Shown here: positions 12,381-26,367 of the stretch, in pieces | Numbering within the stretch: the first letter of the stretch is position 1 | How the letters are laid out: each line of letters begins with the position of its first letter | Source of the DNA: Monilinia fructicola | Taxonomy: Eukaryota > Ascomycota > Leotiomycetes > Helotiales > Sclerotiniaceae | Reading direction: 5' to 3' | Assembly: GCA_008692225.1 (NCBI GenBank) | Contig: VICG01000014.1 | Span: 1,178,001-1,242,000 of the forward strand | Length of the DNA: 64,000 nucleotides | Made by a program: the position numbers and the translations under genes | Notes under the pieces: model-generated | What the model saw: the letters and a program-made list of their open reading frames with translations, nothing else | Database searches by the model: none | Told to the model about the DNA's origin: nothing

Positions 12381-14305
12381 TAATACCTAGGTATAGTATG
12401 AATAAAAAAAGAAAGGGGTAAAACGAAAAAAAAGCGAGAGAAATCCCATGTAAGTATTTATTTACCATATCCATATTTCGAGCCCCGGCCGCTTATTGAC
12501 AGGTAAGGTTTATTTGCCTCCTTCAAGGATATTTGCCATAAGGATGGATATGAAAATCTAACTCGGCTTGCACGCATTGACGATGCAGGTGTGCAAAGTA
12601 CGGCACGGCATTTGTGAGAAAAGGGAAGGAAAAGGAAAAGGAAAAGGAAAAGGAAAAGAAAAAGAAAAAGAAACAGGATAAAGGGAAAGAAAAAAAAATG
12701 ATCATAATCTAGGTCCCCTACCCTTATATTATTAGTGTGTGTGTGTTCACTATTTGCTGTACTATATATATTAAGGGTAGCCCAAGCCGCAAAAGCAATA
12801 CTGCATGCAAAGTCGGGGATGAATTTTGATCCTGACGGCGTTTGTGTGAATGCTTATCCAGTGGGAGTCAGTCATTAGCTCTCAGTCGCTACTTTGTGAG
12901 CACGCGATGGTTTCCTTCTATTTTAGTATCAATATTGATTACCGGCCATGATGTTTGATCGGCTTCCGTGAGTCGCTTCTCATGTGCGTGAAAGTATGGT
13001 CAAGCATCTCAGCAACTCCTTCTCCTCTGCCCCGTGTTGATGTGGTATCGCGTCGTGTCTCTCAAAGGCTTGGGATAAGAATTACATGCAGTGTGCACGA
13101 AACACCAAGAGGTGTGTGTGGTAGATGCTGACGAGACGATGTGAGCAGTACCATCGATACCACTTCTATCAATTGCAACCTCAGCTGGCCGTTTTGGTAC
13201 GAAGGTCTGAAATTCTTCACACAAGGGTATCAAAGGTATCAAGGCTCGAAACATAACCACATGGAGATTGTCCTCCATACCGTATGAAATACAGGAGGTG
13301 CATATACAGTTGGGTATGTATGTACAGGGAAGCAACGTGGAGATGTAGATTAAGAAGCAGTCCCGGAATCCTAAACTTTGGTTCATTCCAGGTAAAAGGG
13401 GGCACCAAGAGGTCCACGCCCTCGTGTCGGCAACAAGTGAACACAGCATAAAAAGCGTGGGTATGGATGTTGGAACTTGGAACTTGGTGGTCACCAATGG
13501 AAAATAAAAAGATGACGAGAACGGATGAAAATTGAATGGGCGTCGAACCATCGAACGCATGGAACGATGCTACTCCGTACCATGCAAGGTTTCGTTTCTA
13601 TTCGTAAAGCGTTGCAAGGTTTGCAGGTATCTTGACCAGGAATTCATTTTGCAATGTTGGATGGCGAGTGGAGACGTTGGTTGGTGTATGCCGTGTAACC
13701 TCATCTGAAGAATTCAAGGTACTGTACGGAGTAAGGGAGGTATTTTCTTGCAGTAATGACTCTGTATATCATCCTCGCCTTACTCATACATATAGGGAGT
13801 GTGGTACTGGAGTACATTGTCGCAAATCTATCTATATGTGGATTGAAAGTAGTCGTTCAGGGGTTACAGGCAGGATGCCGAAGGATGGCTGATTGGGGGC
13901 ACAGCCCGATTAATACTACTGCATTAAGCACAAGGATGACTTACAGGGCTCATCTGCAATCGTTGACAGATGGAGAAGAAAAGCATGGTCGGCATGGTAA
14001 GAAAATAGGCGCATCACCACGAGGTCAAAAGGGACGACTAGGTATATAGTTATTCGGACCTATCGAAGAATAGGAAGCTCCATTTATCAGTCCCTCATAC
14101 ATATAAATCCTATAGTATGAGTAAGTACAGTATACGGAGTAGTACAATACTGCACTGTAGTGAGCTTTGTCAAGATGTAACATCACCCAACCCTCGGAAA
14201 AATCTCATAATCGTCATGCGAGGGTCATCATACAGTACTATCCTACCTACCGCTACCTACTTGGGTGGAATCTGTATATCCATGGATATAATAAGTAGTA
14301 GATTT

Positions 14306-14391
14306 GAACTTGAACTTGAACATGAACGTGAACGTGAACTTGAACTTGAACTTGAACTTGAACGTGACTACGACTACGACTACGACTACGG
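14306..14391. repeat. Hexanucleotide and trinucleotide array
   Basis: GAACTT/GAACGT/GAACAT hexamers repeat about twelve times and end in four GACTAC-type units. The array lies directly beside a TACGGAGTA motif at 14387. Confidence 0.9.
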
Positions 14392-14777
14392 AGTAGAGTA
14401 CTTTGTTAGCTGTGGACAATACAGAGTACTCAGTACAGCATCGACTCTCGAGTCCTCCAGTAACGCTTACCTAATCGTGCAATACCTAGTGGTAGATACC
14501 TAATGCAGCATCTACGGAGTAGAGAAAATGGTGAAGCAGGTACGGCCCGTCATCCACTTATTGCTTGCCCCTCACTCCCGAAACGAAACATTACGGTACG
14601 GAGTACAGACAATATCTATTTTCAAGGTTGTCTCAAGCCTTAGAAGTTACGGCCATTTGGATCTAGCAATTCGTTTGGGCAATTTGATTCGTCTTTCCCC
14701 AGGATATCCAACTAGAACTAAGGAACGGCATTCACATACGGAGTATACAAACCCGAGGATTACTTACATAGCTCTGC

Positions 14778-14912
14778 CTACCTAGTACCTACCTAGGTAC
14801 ACCTAGTACCTACACCTAGGACCTACATCTAGTACCTACACCTAGTACCTACGCCTAATACCTACATCTAGTACCTACCTAGGTACACCTAGTACCTACA
14901 CCTACTAGGTAA
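14778..14912. repeat. Minisatellite, 13-bp unit TACCTACACCTAG
   Basis: About nine imperfect copies of TACCTACACCTAG are present. Copies differ mainly at the eighth and last positions, and two are interrupted by a CCTAGGTAC palindrome. Confidence 0.85.
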
Positions 14913-15815
14913 CTAACTACAAGAATGGAGTTACAGAGCAAGAGACAGTTACCACCACCTGGCAGGCTGGCACTACCTAGGCACTTACTACTCCATACGG
15001 CGTTCGTACCACAGCACGCACTTCATACTCTCTCTACCACAAGTTTTGGTATCGACACTTTTCTTCCCTCATTTGCCTCCCCATGCTCACCGGTGAGATC
15101 CATGGATTCCAAGGATCATGTTGGAATTGATACTAGCATCCCGCGAGAGAATGAGATATATATTAAAATTAATGGGACGATTAATCAGTCATCCAGATTC
15201 CAGACTCAGTAGTAAGTACCTACCTAGGTAGGTAGCGATAGCAGGCATAGACCAGCTACTGCACAGAACTAGTCCGTATAGGGGAAGGTTTCCCTTTGGT
15301 AAACTTAAAAATGCTATAGATTCCATAAAGGCGATAGGGACCTGATTGGTTCCCGCCGTATACTGTGGATATCCCTTCAATTGGGCAAGGTGGGGTAATG
15401 TTTACTCTTGAGGGGAAGAGAGCGGCCGGCGACCATACAGTATTGGAAAAAAAAGAAAATTCTTCTTCAAGATCATTAAACTGCCCAAGGTAAGAAATCA
15501 CTACTCCGTACCTTGGCAACGACAGTCGCTGCCTTCTGCCTTCTGCCAACTGCCAAAGCCTTCCATTTCCATTTCCACTTCTTTCTTTGCTTCACGTATC
15601 AAAAGAACAACTTGAATCTCCAACCTCTAGCTTCCCTATATATTACAAGCAGGACAAGAGGAAGGAGAAGAAGAAGAAGATACATCCTCTCCATTCACTC
15701 CCAACAACCCTCTCTCAACATATTTCGTACTCGCTCATTGAAGCTCCTCACCTCATCTCCACGATATAACCGCTCTTTCTTACTAAACAAGTTCTCTTCC
15801 AGATCCGTAGCAAAG

Positions 15816-17163
<1,348 letters not shown>

Positions 17164-17677
17164 GGTGTTGACCAGGCTTGATCTTCTTGGCGTTGATATA
17201 ACAACATTTTAGTCGCAAAATATAGACAAACATCCATGATGCCATGCTGGTGGTTAGTTATTGGCCATCGATGTTATTCATATCTGTATACCTCATACCT
17301 TTAGCCAGGAGGCATCAAACCCAAAATGAATAAATGAATGATGATACAAAATCATGTTTTCTCACTTTAGGCCGTTGGAGCCGTTTATGCAAGATGAATC
17401 AATACGAAGAGTGCCTTGATACCCAGTAATAATTGCAATATCCGACTGATCTTCATCATATAAATTGCTCTGACCTTGCTTGCTTCCACGTTTATTTCCC
17501 CTGAGCTAAATTCAGGGACATCCGAGCAGTAGACTGCGGAGCTCATTCCGGCAAGGCTGAGGAAAAGCCGCGAGACCAATCCGGACGTGCACGTCCCTTA
17601 GCGGGTATTTGTTATCAAGCCCACTTTGAACCTCAACGGTCTCATCTCGTTCAATACTAATAAATACGCATGGTTGT

Positions 17678-18741
17678 ATGATGATCAGAACTGCTCTGCG
17701 AGTTCTGCCCAAGCTCACCTCCTTTCGGACAATTTCATACCCGACACAGATTTCACGCAACATGCCTCAATTGCTTAAGAAACCGGTCAAAATCGCCCTG
17801 ATACAATTGGCTAGCGGTTCGTCTTTCCTGAGCTATATTCGTCAACGAACTTCGTCATTATATACATACTACAGGAGGCTAACAAAGTCATAACAGGCGC
17901 GGACAAATCTCACAACCTTGCTCATGCCCGCGAAAAAGTTCACGAAGCCGCATCTTCTGGTGCTAAAATTATTGTACTTCCCGAGTGTTTTAATTCTCCC
18001 TATGGTACTCAATACTTCCCCAAATATGCGGAAACTCTCCTGCCTTCTCCCCCAACTCCTGAACAGTCGCCTTCATTTCAAGCCCTCAGTGCGATGGCCG
18101 CAGAGACCAAAACCTACCTCGTAGGCGGTAGCATTCCAGAATATTCTCCCACTACCAAAAACCTTTACAATACCTCGTTGACATTCTCTCCGTCCGGTGA
18201 ATTGTTGGCTACCCATCGAAAAGTTCATCTGTTTGACATCGATATTCCCGGGAAGATCACATTTAGGGAATCGGAGGTTCTTTCCCCTGGGAACAATGTT
18301 ACTATGATTGATCTGCCTGAATACGGTAAGATAGCAGTGGCGATTTGTTATGATGTTCGATTTCCAGAGTTAGCTATGATTGCTGCGCGAAAGGGATGTT
18401 TTGCCTTGATATACCCCGGTGCTTTCAATACGACAACAGGACCTCTTCATTGGAGGTTACAAGGACAGGCAAGAGCTATGGACAATCAAATTTATGTGGC
18501 ATTGTGCAGTCCTGCTAGAGATGAAACGGCGAGTTATCATGCTTGGGGACATAGCTTGGTCGTTGATCCAATGGCGCAAGTGCTTGTTGAGGCCGCCGAG
18601 AAGGAGGAAATCGTTTATGCTGAGCTGGATGGCGAGAAGATTGAAGAAACGAGGAAAGGGATCCCTATAGAGACCCAGAGAAGGTTTGATATATACAAAG
18701 ACGTCAGTGAAGGCTTTAAGAACGGAGTTGAAGAACAATAG
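17678..18741 (+). CDS. NIT3: Nitrilase-superfamily omega-amidase (Nit2/Nit3 type)
   Basis: Nit-type omega-amidases hydrolyse alpha-ketoglutaramate and deaminated glutathione as metabolite repair. Two exons (17678-17816, 17897-18741) give 327 residues. The catalytic triad is visible: Glu76 in VLPECFNSPYG, Lys155 in HRKVHLFDIDIP and Cys197 in AICYDVRFPELA. The overall pattern (YNTSLTF, YPGAFNTTTGPLHW, LCSPARDE, HSLVVDP) matches the Nit2/Nit3 branch rather than plant-type nitrilases. The first 28 residues are basic and hydroxylated, without acidic residues, as in a mitochondrial presequence. A second Met at 17762 (MPQLLKKPVKIALIQLA) would give a cytosolic form, so dual targeting from two starts is possible. 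The intron is 80 nt. Confidence 0.94.
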
Positions 18742-19278
18742 TCTCCGGTTTAGTATAGCTAGGGGATTGACTATCTATAACCTGTGATTCCGCTACAAAT
18801 CCAGGTATGGATGCCTGTCTGAAATCTTTGAATTTATCATGTTCGGCAATACCATAAGGCTCCAAAATGACGCATCATTAGCTGCTTCATCGAAATCGTC
18901 ATAGAAGTGAACACCCATTGAAGGCTGGTTTTTGTTACTGATTGAATCAACAACAGTGCCTTTAGTGACAAATAACAAGCGTTGGGATAACTGAAGTGGA
19001 AGGTGCAAGTTGAGCTTAGTTGGTGGGTGCTCGAGTTTCCGCAAGATGCAACTGTCATATAGCAGTCACCTCAAATATTCTTTCCTTTTGTATTGTGTTC
19101 TTAGTTGATCTTCCATCTTTCCATACCCACATCATACAGCTTGACGCTCATTCTTATACAACCAGAAAAGGTTCATTACACTCGTTTCAACTTTCAATAC
19201 ATTCTTTTATCACAAGCATCCTATAATATTCGTTACCTTATGTACCCTTAGATCATATTTCGCTTTCTTTAACGACTG
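18742..19278. other. Intergenic between NIT3 and the MFS fusion
   Basis: 537 bp hold the 3' end of the amidase transcript and the promoter of the next gene. The second half is C/T/A-rich. No coding or repeat signal is seen. Confidence 0.7.
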
Positions 19279-22200
19279 ATGGACTCTCTGTCTATTAGGC
19301 CAGCGGAAGTACATGTCACTAGCCGCAGGAGGACATCTTCAGCACAGAGTACTGGCTTTGAGTACCCTGCTAATTGTCGGGTTGAGGAGGATATCCTCTC
19401 TCGAATTCGTGCACTTGTCTTATCCCGCAATACAAGCCGTCCGCCTCGGACACCGCATCCTTCTGACGAGCGTAACCCTCCGCGACACGAGAACCGAGCC
19501 TTCGGAAGCCTCGACGATTTTTTGACCCCTCGAAAGACAGCGAGGGGTGCACGATCTGAGTCTGGGTTGCTCAGCGTGGAGCTGCAAGTACGTAAATTTC
19601 ACAGCTCTGACGGTAGCATGGACATCGATACCTCACGTATTCAAAGATCTCGACAAAACTCTATCCCTAGCGTGTCTACAAACAGACGTACAACCAGACT
19701 ACGAGGCTCGAGCTCTGCAAATGATCTTCGCATCGACGGCGGTGCCGCTGACATTGATCCTTCCATCGACTCGAAGCTGCTTGACACAACATCGCCAAAG
19801 CGGAACTATTTTCGGCTTCCTAAATTGGTGGTGCGAGATATTCAGGAGCCCAATAAACCCAGCAGTTCCAAGATTGCCATTGCATCATGTCTTCCAACAA
19901 AAAACATATACCAAAAGGTTCCTACAGAAGATACCTCTGACCAAGATGCCAAACAACCCTGCCCGCACTGTGATCAGCAAATCAACACTGATTGCCCAGT
20001 GCTTGCAATTGTCGATGACAAGTTATCCAGATTCTCTACACTTCCCCAGTCTCCTCCAGAAGCAGTTAAGGGTCAACCAGAGATCGCTTGCTCTCCAACA
20101 TGTCCTCCAAATTGCAAGGAACATTACATTTATCACCCTCTACCCGCTCTTATACCGCGATCGAGAGAGGAACTATTCAAGCTTGATATCAGCATGGCCC
20201 CAGAAGACATGACCAATCTCGATATCATACTAAACGACGTCAAGGATCAACAAGCTTTAGGGCAGTCCTCAAGCTCCGCGCCAAAGTCAAACGTTGCTCG
20301 TGCCCAAAATAATATGAAGTCAGAATCTTCCTTCATAACAGCGACTATAACGAATCCACGAGATACTGAAGGATCTCCACCTCCAACCCGAGGAAGTAGT
20401 GTTAGCTCCGTTGATACTTTTCCCCACGTTTTGACCAGTGAGATGGCAGTTGATGAACTCGTTCCTCGGCCACTTTCTTCAGCAGTTGTCACAAATTTTA
20501 GCTTGCCGGGGCCTAAAGCTAAAGCTACAATCTCGTTATCTAGGGAAGATGCTCGACAAACTGCACCTAAGCGTAGCCGATCTCCTTCGACTGGATCTAT
20601 TCGAGCTAAGCCACATACACCGTCATTACTTTCTGGGGCATCCAGAACCTCTGTTCGCCACTCTTTACTCAAGCCGTCTGTGACGGCAGGTACGCCGGTA
20701 GACACCGGGCTACCAGTACCACCTGTATTGACGCCTGTAACATCGTCATCCGACTACATAACGGAAAAGATTACCACACAGACCCAAGTTGCCACACCGA
20801 GCTTGGGCATAAAAATACCACTGGAGCCGATCTTGGCGGATATCGCTGCAGCTGCCAAACTCTCTACGCTGAGTCCTGTAAATAGTGAAGAACAGTTTGG
20901 AACCCGATATAGTACACTTCCGCAAGACAAGCTAGTTGTAGAAGAGATATCACCATCATGTATCAAGCTCGGCTACATTGACAAGTCAAGCCCATCCGTG
21001 CCTTTACTGACCGCAGTTGTGACTGTTCCCAAAAAGCCACAACCAGGGGAGAGTCCTAGTGGCACATCTGATGATAAGCCTAGTGTTCCTGAACGTAACG
21101 AGGCTCGTACAAAAAGCATTGCTGATCAGAAATCTGTGGAGGAAATACAGCGGCAAGGTGCCTCAGAAGCTTTTCCACCTGTCGATCCTTTGAATGCATC
21201 CTATTGGGGCTTTGTTCCTGCAGTCAAAGATGCCGTTCAAGACGCGGTCAAGGTAGCTGTCCGTAATGCTGTGCAGGATATAGTCGTACCTCCTGGAATT
21301 GAAAAGGCCGAGGCAACTGATGCATACAGAATGCTTGTTGCAAATTCTCTAGCTGAAGCAGCAAAAACTGCCGACGAATATTTGCGGCGGGACTCTTTGT
21401 GGATTCAGGCTCCCCCACAGGCTCCCGAGCCGGCACCAGAATTGACACCAGAATCGATGCCCGACTCTAGCCTTGATGACAAGACGGCTCAGATATCAAG
21501 AATCGATTTTTCTCCTACTCAGGAGAAAAACAAACCTCTGGATCTTCCACCCAGTCCTGGTGAGATGGAAGAGATACCTTTGACCTCTACCAGCGGAAAT
21601 AGGAGACAGGAATCTTCAAAAGCCACCACCACAATCTATGATGCTATTCCTCCACGGGATTCTTCCAAGAACCGTGTCTTGAAATCTAAAATTAGGAACG
21701 CGAACTCGTCTGCTGCACTTTCTCAAAAAGACCCCTCTCGGCGTCGTGGATCTAGGGAAGGCTTAATGTCTGTTGCTGATTCTACCACTAATGCTACTTC
21801 GGAGGATAGAACAATGAACAGAAAAAACACTGTTCATTGGCTCAGAGAGCTACTGAGCAGTAATGACGCATATGCACCCAGACTGACCGCTTTACCACCA
21901 CGTTCTCGACGCGCCGAAGCCCTTAGTGAGTCTAGTGGACGCCAACGATCTTTTACAGCTCCAACAGCACCGATAGAAGAGCTTTTTCTTGGAGCTACGC
22001 CAAGCCCCCTGGAAACAAAGCCCAAAATCAGTTTTGCTGATCCCAAAAGCAAGGCAGCTGTTGCAGCAACCTTCACGAAGACTATCAACGATCTTGAAAA
22101 GCTCCTCAACGAAGCACTATTCATTGCGAGACAAGCCGCAGAAAAGGATGATGATAATAGTGTGCCAAACCTTCTCAGTAATGCAGCTGCAATCCTCAAG

Positions 22201-25200
22201 GGTGGCCGCAAGTTCATGGACAAAGAGAGGTCTTCGGTTCCCCGGAGAAGTCGAAGAAAACCTGGAGCTGAAGTAGTGTCAAGCGTTGAAAGTATTCCAA
22301 GTGCTCACGAAAGTGCTCGAAGCTATTCTGGCACAAGTACAGAAGGTAATACCGATGATGACGAGTTTACCGATGATGAAAACATGCGTCAGGCGCCCAT
22401 CCCTGATGTGGCGCCACCGGAGAAGCAGGAAATAACAAAGACAGTGAATGCAAACCTCGAAATATCTGATCAGGGTTTTAGAGGACGCGAGCGGAGTACT
22501 ACTTGGGATAGCTCTAGAGCTTTGAATGCTTTGGACCTTCCAGGGAGTCCAAAAAAACAGAAACCCTTAACACAGCGTCTCAGTATGCCAAGACCAAGCA
22601 CTGCAGGAGTTTCGCCATCATCTAATTCCATTGGGATCGATTTCAGTCCGGGAAACGGCAATCCTGAGGTATGTCAGAGTTGGGATAGATAATTTTGCCT
22701 TACGGTCCCGTCTATAGAAGACTTATTATTGAAATATATTGACTGATAGAAACAGAAACCATCAAGGACCACTACATCTGGAGGTTTTGGTTGGCAAGAC
22801 ATATCCGAGCGCCAAACGGTTTACCAATCTCCTAGTCTTTTGCAATCACAGAGTGGTGAAGAGATGCGTCCTGGAAAGCAACTTTACGAAGAGGATGCAG
22901 TCACACTCGCACAGCTTCCTGTCACTACATTACGTGGTAAATCTTCGGTATCAAACAGCCTCGATGGCTCACATCCCTCAGAGACTGTTGATTTTCAGAC
23001 TGGATTTCATCATGCATACATTATGCAACATGTTGAAGGAAAGGGTGGACCAGCTCGGAACCAGCCGCGGAGTCGACTAAGAAGTCGAGCTCAAAGCCAG
23101 TTTCAACAGACTGCACAGGGTGGTGAAGGTAGGGGGGTTGGTGAGGGTGAAGAGGATAGAGACAAAGTTCAGGATCTACGAGAACAACGCCCGGCTTTAA
23201 ACCGAGATGGCTCGAACCGTTCGATGAATATAAACCTAAATATGAGCCACCATTTTTTTAATCTTCAAGGCAAAAGGCATGTTAGTTTGAAGGATCATAA
23301 AGGATTCAGTTTGGCGAGAACACACAAGAGAAAGCCTATTGCCAGAGATTGGTCTCCTTCTCGGAAGAGATTCACTGCTATTATAACGTGTCTCAGCACG
23401 TTCCTTGTTGGCCTTGTAATTGGTATTTATGCAGGAGAGGTCCCTTCCATCCAATATTCGATTGTGGACCTGCACCATTTCACCGTTCTTGGAAATGTCT
23501 TCTTTTTCTTAGGTCTTGCCATTCCGACTACCTTCTTTTGGCCTCTTCCACTTTTGCACGGCCGAAAGCCATATATTCTTGGTTCAATGTCACTGGCCAT
23601 GCCATTACTTTTCCCTCAAGCTTTGGCCGTGGGTGCGACTCGAAATCCAAAACTGGCTGGTTGGAGAATTGGTCTCCTTCTGTCCCGGGCATTTATGGGT
23701 CTTGCGCTTGGTTTTGCCAACATGAACTTCCTGTCTACCTTGATGGATCTCTTTGGGGCTTCTCTACAAAGTACTAATCCTCACCAAGAATATGTTGATG
23801 CATATGATGTCAGACGTCATGGCGGCGGTATGGGTCTCTGGTTGGGTATATGGACCTGGTGTTATGTTGGGTCTATTGGAGTTGGGTTTTTGCTTGGTGC
23901 AATCATTATCAACTTCTTGACACCTGCATGGGGCTTTTATATCAGCATTGCCATCCTCGCTCTGGTATTAGTCTTGAATGTGGTTTCCCCTGAAGTTAGA
24001 CGTTCTGCTTTTAGGCGATCTGTCACAGAAGTTAGGAAGGATGATCAAGTTTCGAGAAGATTGGCAAAGGGCGAAGTTAAAATGCATAGAGTTCACACTG
24101 GGCCAAAATGGTGGGGTGAAGAATTTCATCATGGTTTGCTGCTAACGAAGAGTATGATGCATCAGCCGGGCTTTCTAGTTTTAGCGTTCTACCAGGCGTG
24201 GATCTATGGCCAAATCATCTTGATTATGATTGTAATTCCCTTTCCCTCCTCGAATTGGATTCCTTTGCTAACGGTGGCTAGCTTCTCGGTTCATTGACTT
24301 CAAAATATTACAAATTCAAATCTCCATTTGTGGGAGCAAGTGTGGCATCAATTCCGCTCGGTGCACTTCTGTCCGTTCCATTTCAAAAAGCGGGAATCTT
24401 CAGCCGAGAACGTAAAGAAGAAATAGAAAGTGACGATGATACTTTAAAGAGAAAGAAGATCTCTCTATCTTCTCATTTCGTTCGACGCTCAATTTTTGTT
24501 ATACTTCTGCCATTCATGGGTCTTGCTTATACGCTTTCGTCGACTGGGCCACCCGTTCCGTTCATGTTACCCATTATCTGGGCTGCTGCAATTGGCTTTC
24601 TTTCAAACCTTGCAGTTGCTGAATGCAACGGTATCATTATGGAAACTTTTGATACTTCAGATCTTCAGCCCGGTATGACGGGGCGTCCGAGAAGCGGAAG
24701 TAAAGGCAAGGTCACGAATTACTCGTGTTTCCCTCGGGTGTGCGCTGCCTTTGGCATAACGCAAGGCATGGGATTCTGTATCGCAGCGATGGCAAGTGGT
24801 ATCGGAGGGGTCGCACAACGACATCTCGGCCAACAAGCCGCCACTGGTGTTATGTGCGGTGTCTTGCTCATCCTCTCTGTTCTTCTCATCTGTGTGCTGG
24901 CGCGTTTCCAAGATGTACAAATTATTCCGGAATCGAAAACAAGCGAGTTGGAACGCTATCAAGCGATGAAGAGGGAGCAATATATTCAAGGAAATACAGG
25001 GAATGGTGGCGAGGAAGAAGAATGGAAGCCGATTATCATCGGGAATCCAACGCACATAATGCGCAGAATGAGCGTGTTAGAGTTGGGAAGCATGACGAGG
25101 TGGAGCGAGATTCGGAAGAAAAATCGTCTAATTGATGAACAAAGTTTAGAGGCTAGACATGCAAATTTGAATACTTTGGTGCAGGTAGAGAAAAGATTGA

Positions 25201-25712
25201 AGGAGAAAAGGAAGCACGTGGTGGATAAAGTAAGGAGGAGCTTGAGCGGCAGTAGAGATGGTGGGGATGATGTCAGGGAGTATAGTTATGAGGAGAAAAT
25301 CACTACTCGTAAGTTAGTACCGGGAGGAGGTGGTACAGGTGGTGAGTATGGAGATGAGAGAATGGATTTTAGAGAGGATAGGATGGGGAAGGTCACTGGG
25401 AATACTGGGATGGAGAGTCGAGGTGGCGATGTGAAGGAGAGGGATGTGACGATGACGCAGAGAAGCAGAGGGATTTCGCAGGTTTTGGTGCAGGAACAAG
25501 GGGATCTGGGTGGGTTGAGGGAAATTGATTTGGGGGTTCCGGAAGGAAGGGGGGTTGAAATAGAGGAGGAACAGGGTGGGAGAAGTAGAGGGGGTAGAAG
25601 TAGAATGGGAACAAAGGATAGTGCGAGGGAGAGAGAAGGTTACGATCCGAGATTGAGGAGGGGCACGCTAGCTCTTGGTAGGGGAGAGGTTCTCGGGGAG
25701 GTGACGAAGTGA
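19279..25712 (+). CDS. Major facilitator transporter with a ~1340-residue cytosolic N-terminal extension
   Basis: Three exons (19279-22668, 22750-24231, 24282-25712) close in frame to 2100 residues. The first ~1330 residues are Ser/Pro/Thr-rich and mostly disordered. They include a Cys cluster near residues 228-283 (CPHCDQQINTDC, later CSPTCPPNC) and a predicted helical stretch around 920-980 (KTINDLEKLLNEALFIARQAAEK). From about residue 1338, twelve hydrophobic segments follow in a 6+6 arrangement with a charged central loop, as in the MFS; the first is ITCLSTFLVGLVIGIYAG. The C-terminal ~230 residues are charged and Gly/Arg/Glu-rich. Substrate unknown. Introns are 81 and 50 nt with GTATGT and GTAATT donors. 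The fusion depends on the first intron; a separate upstream gene ending near 22690 is possible but less likely, because the splice keeps the frame and upstream text continues in style. Confidence 0.8.
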
Positions 25713-26367
25713 TGGATTTGCAGCCGAATGGATGGATGGATGGATGGATGGATGGGAATAGGATCAGAGTTGGCAGATTGCGAGGTTAGGAAAGGAGAAA
25801 CGGGAAATTGAAGTATCGGACATTGTGAGAGGGGGGTGAAGTGCGGAGAGAGGGGTGTAGAATAGATTGATCGATCGATTGAGTGAACGAATGAAAATGA
25901 ATATCTTTTAGTGGTCTGGGGTGAGGTGAAGAGGTTGATTTTGCGTGATCGGGATGTCCGATGTAGTGAAAGTAAATTGATATAAAGTGGGACGCAAACG
26001 TTTGAAAACCGAAAATAAAGGAGGGCTTGGAGGGAGAGGGGAGGGAGGAGGGGGTTGATAGGCAAACATCAAGTGACTGATCATAATACACATGCGCATA
26101 TCATACATTCTACCGCATGATTGTCTTGGGTGATCATAACTCAATGTAGAAACACATCAAGGTCCATTCTAATACGTTGCAAGAAAACATCATTCAGATC
26201 CATAACAAGTACTCATACAGTAAATTATTCTTTCATTTCATCATAAAGTAATCTATCGCGAACGAGATAATCCATAACTAGCTCGCTTTTTTCTGGTATA
26301 TCTCTAATGTTTGAGCAAAACATCATCATGCCATCCTTTGACTCCCGATCTTAAACACACACACAAT
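25713..26367. other. Convergent 3' intergenic region
   Basis: Both flanking genes end here. A (GGAT)n run lies at about 25730-25755. The + strand is purine-rich for the first 350 bp. No gene is seen. Confidence 0.7.

Larger units (their letters stand above)
13571..15510. promoter_or_regulatory. Cluster of eight TACGGAGTA / TACTCCGTA 9-mers
   Basis: Exact copies lie on the + strand at 13725, 14133, 14387, 14513, 14597 and 14737, and as the reverse complement at 13571 and 15502. A 9-mer should appear about 0.015 times in 2 kb on both strands by chance. The CGG core is the half-site recognised by many Zn2Cys6 regulators, so clustered binding sites are possible. A dispersed repeat is the alternative. 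Confidence 0.6.
12381..15815. other. Gene-free interval upstream of spermidine synthase
   Basis: It holds a GGAAAA array (about 12625-12670), a hexamer array (14306-14391), a 13-bp minisatellite (14778-14912), several CCTAGG palindromes and a cluster of TACGGAGTA 9-mers. A 183-residue frame on the - strand (13009-13560) has no recognisable motif and is not called. The last 250 bp are pyrimidine-rich and probably contain the spermidine synthase promoter and leader. Confidence 0.6.

Noticed and set aside
13009..13560. 183-residue open frame on the - strand
   Set aside because: No family motif, no neighbouring exons, and it lies in a repeat-rich gene-free zone.
19547..20212. 221-residue + frame
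   Set aside because: Out-of-frame shadow inside the first exon of the MFS fusion gene.
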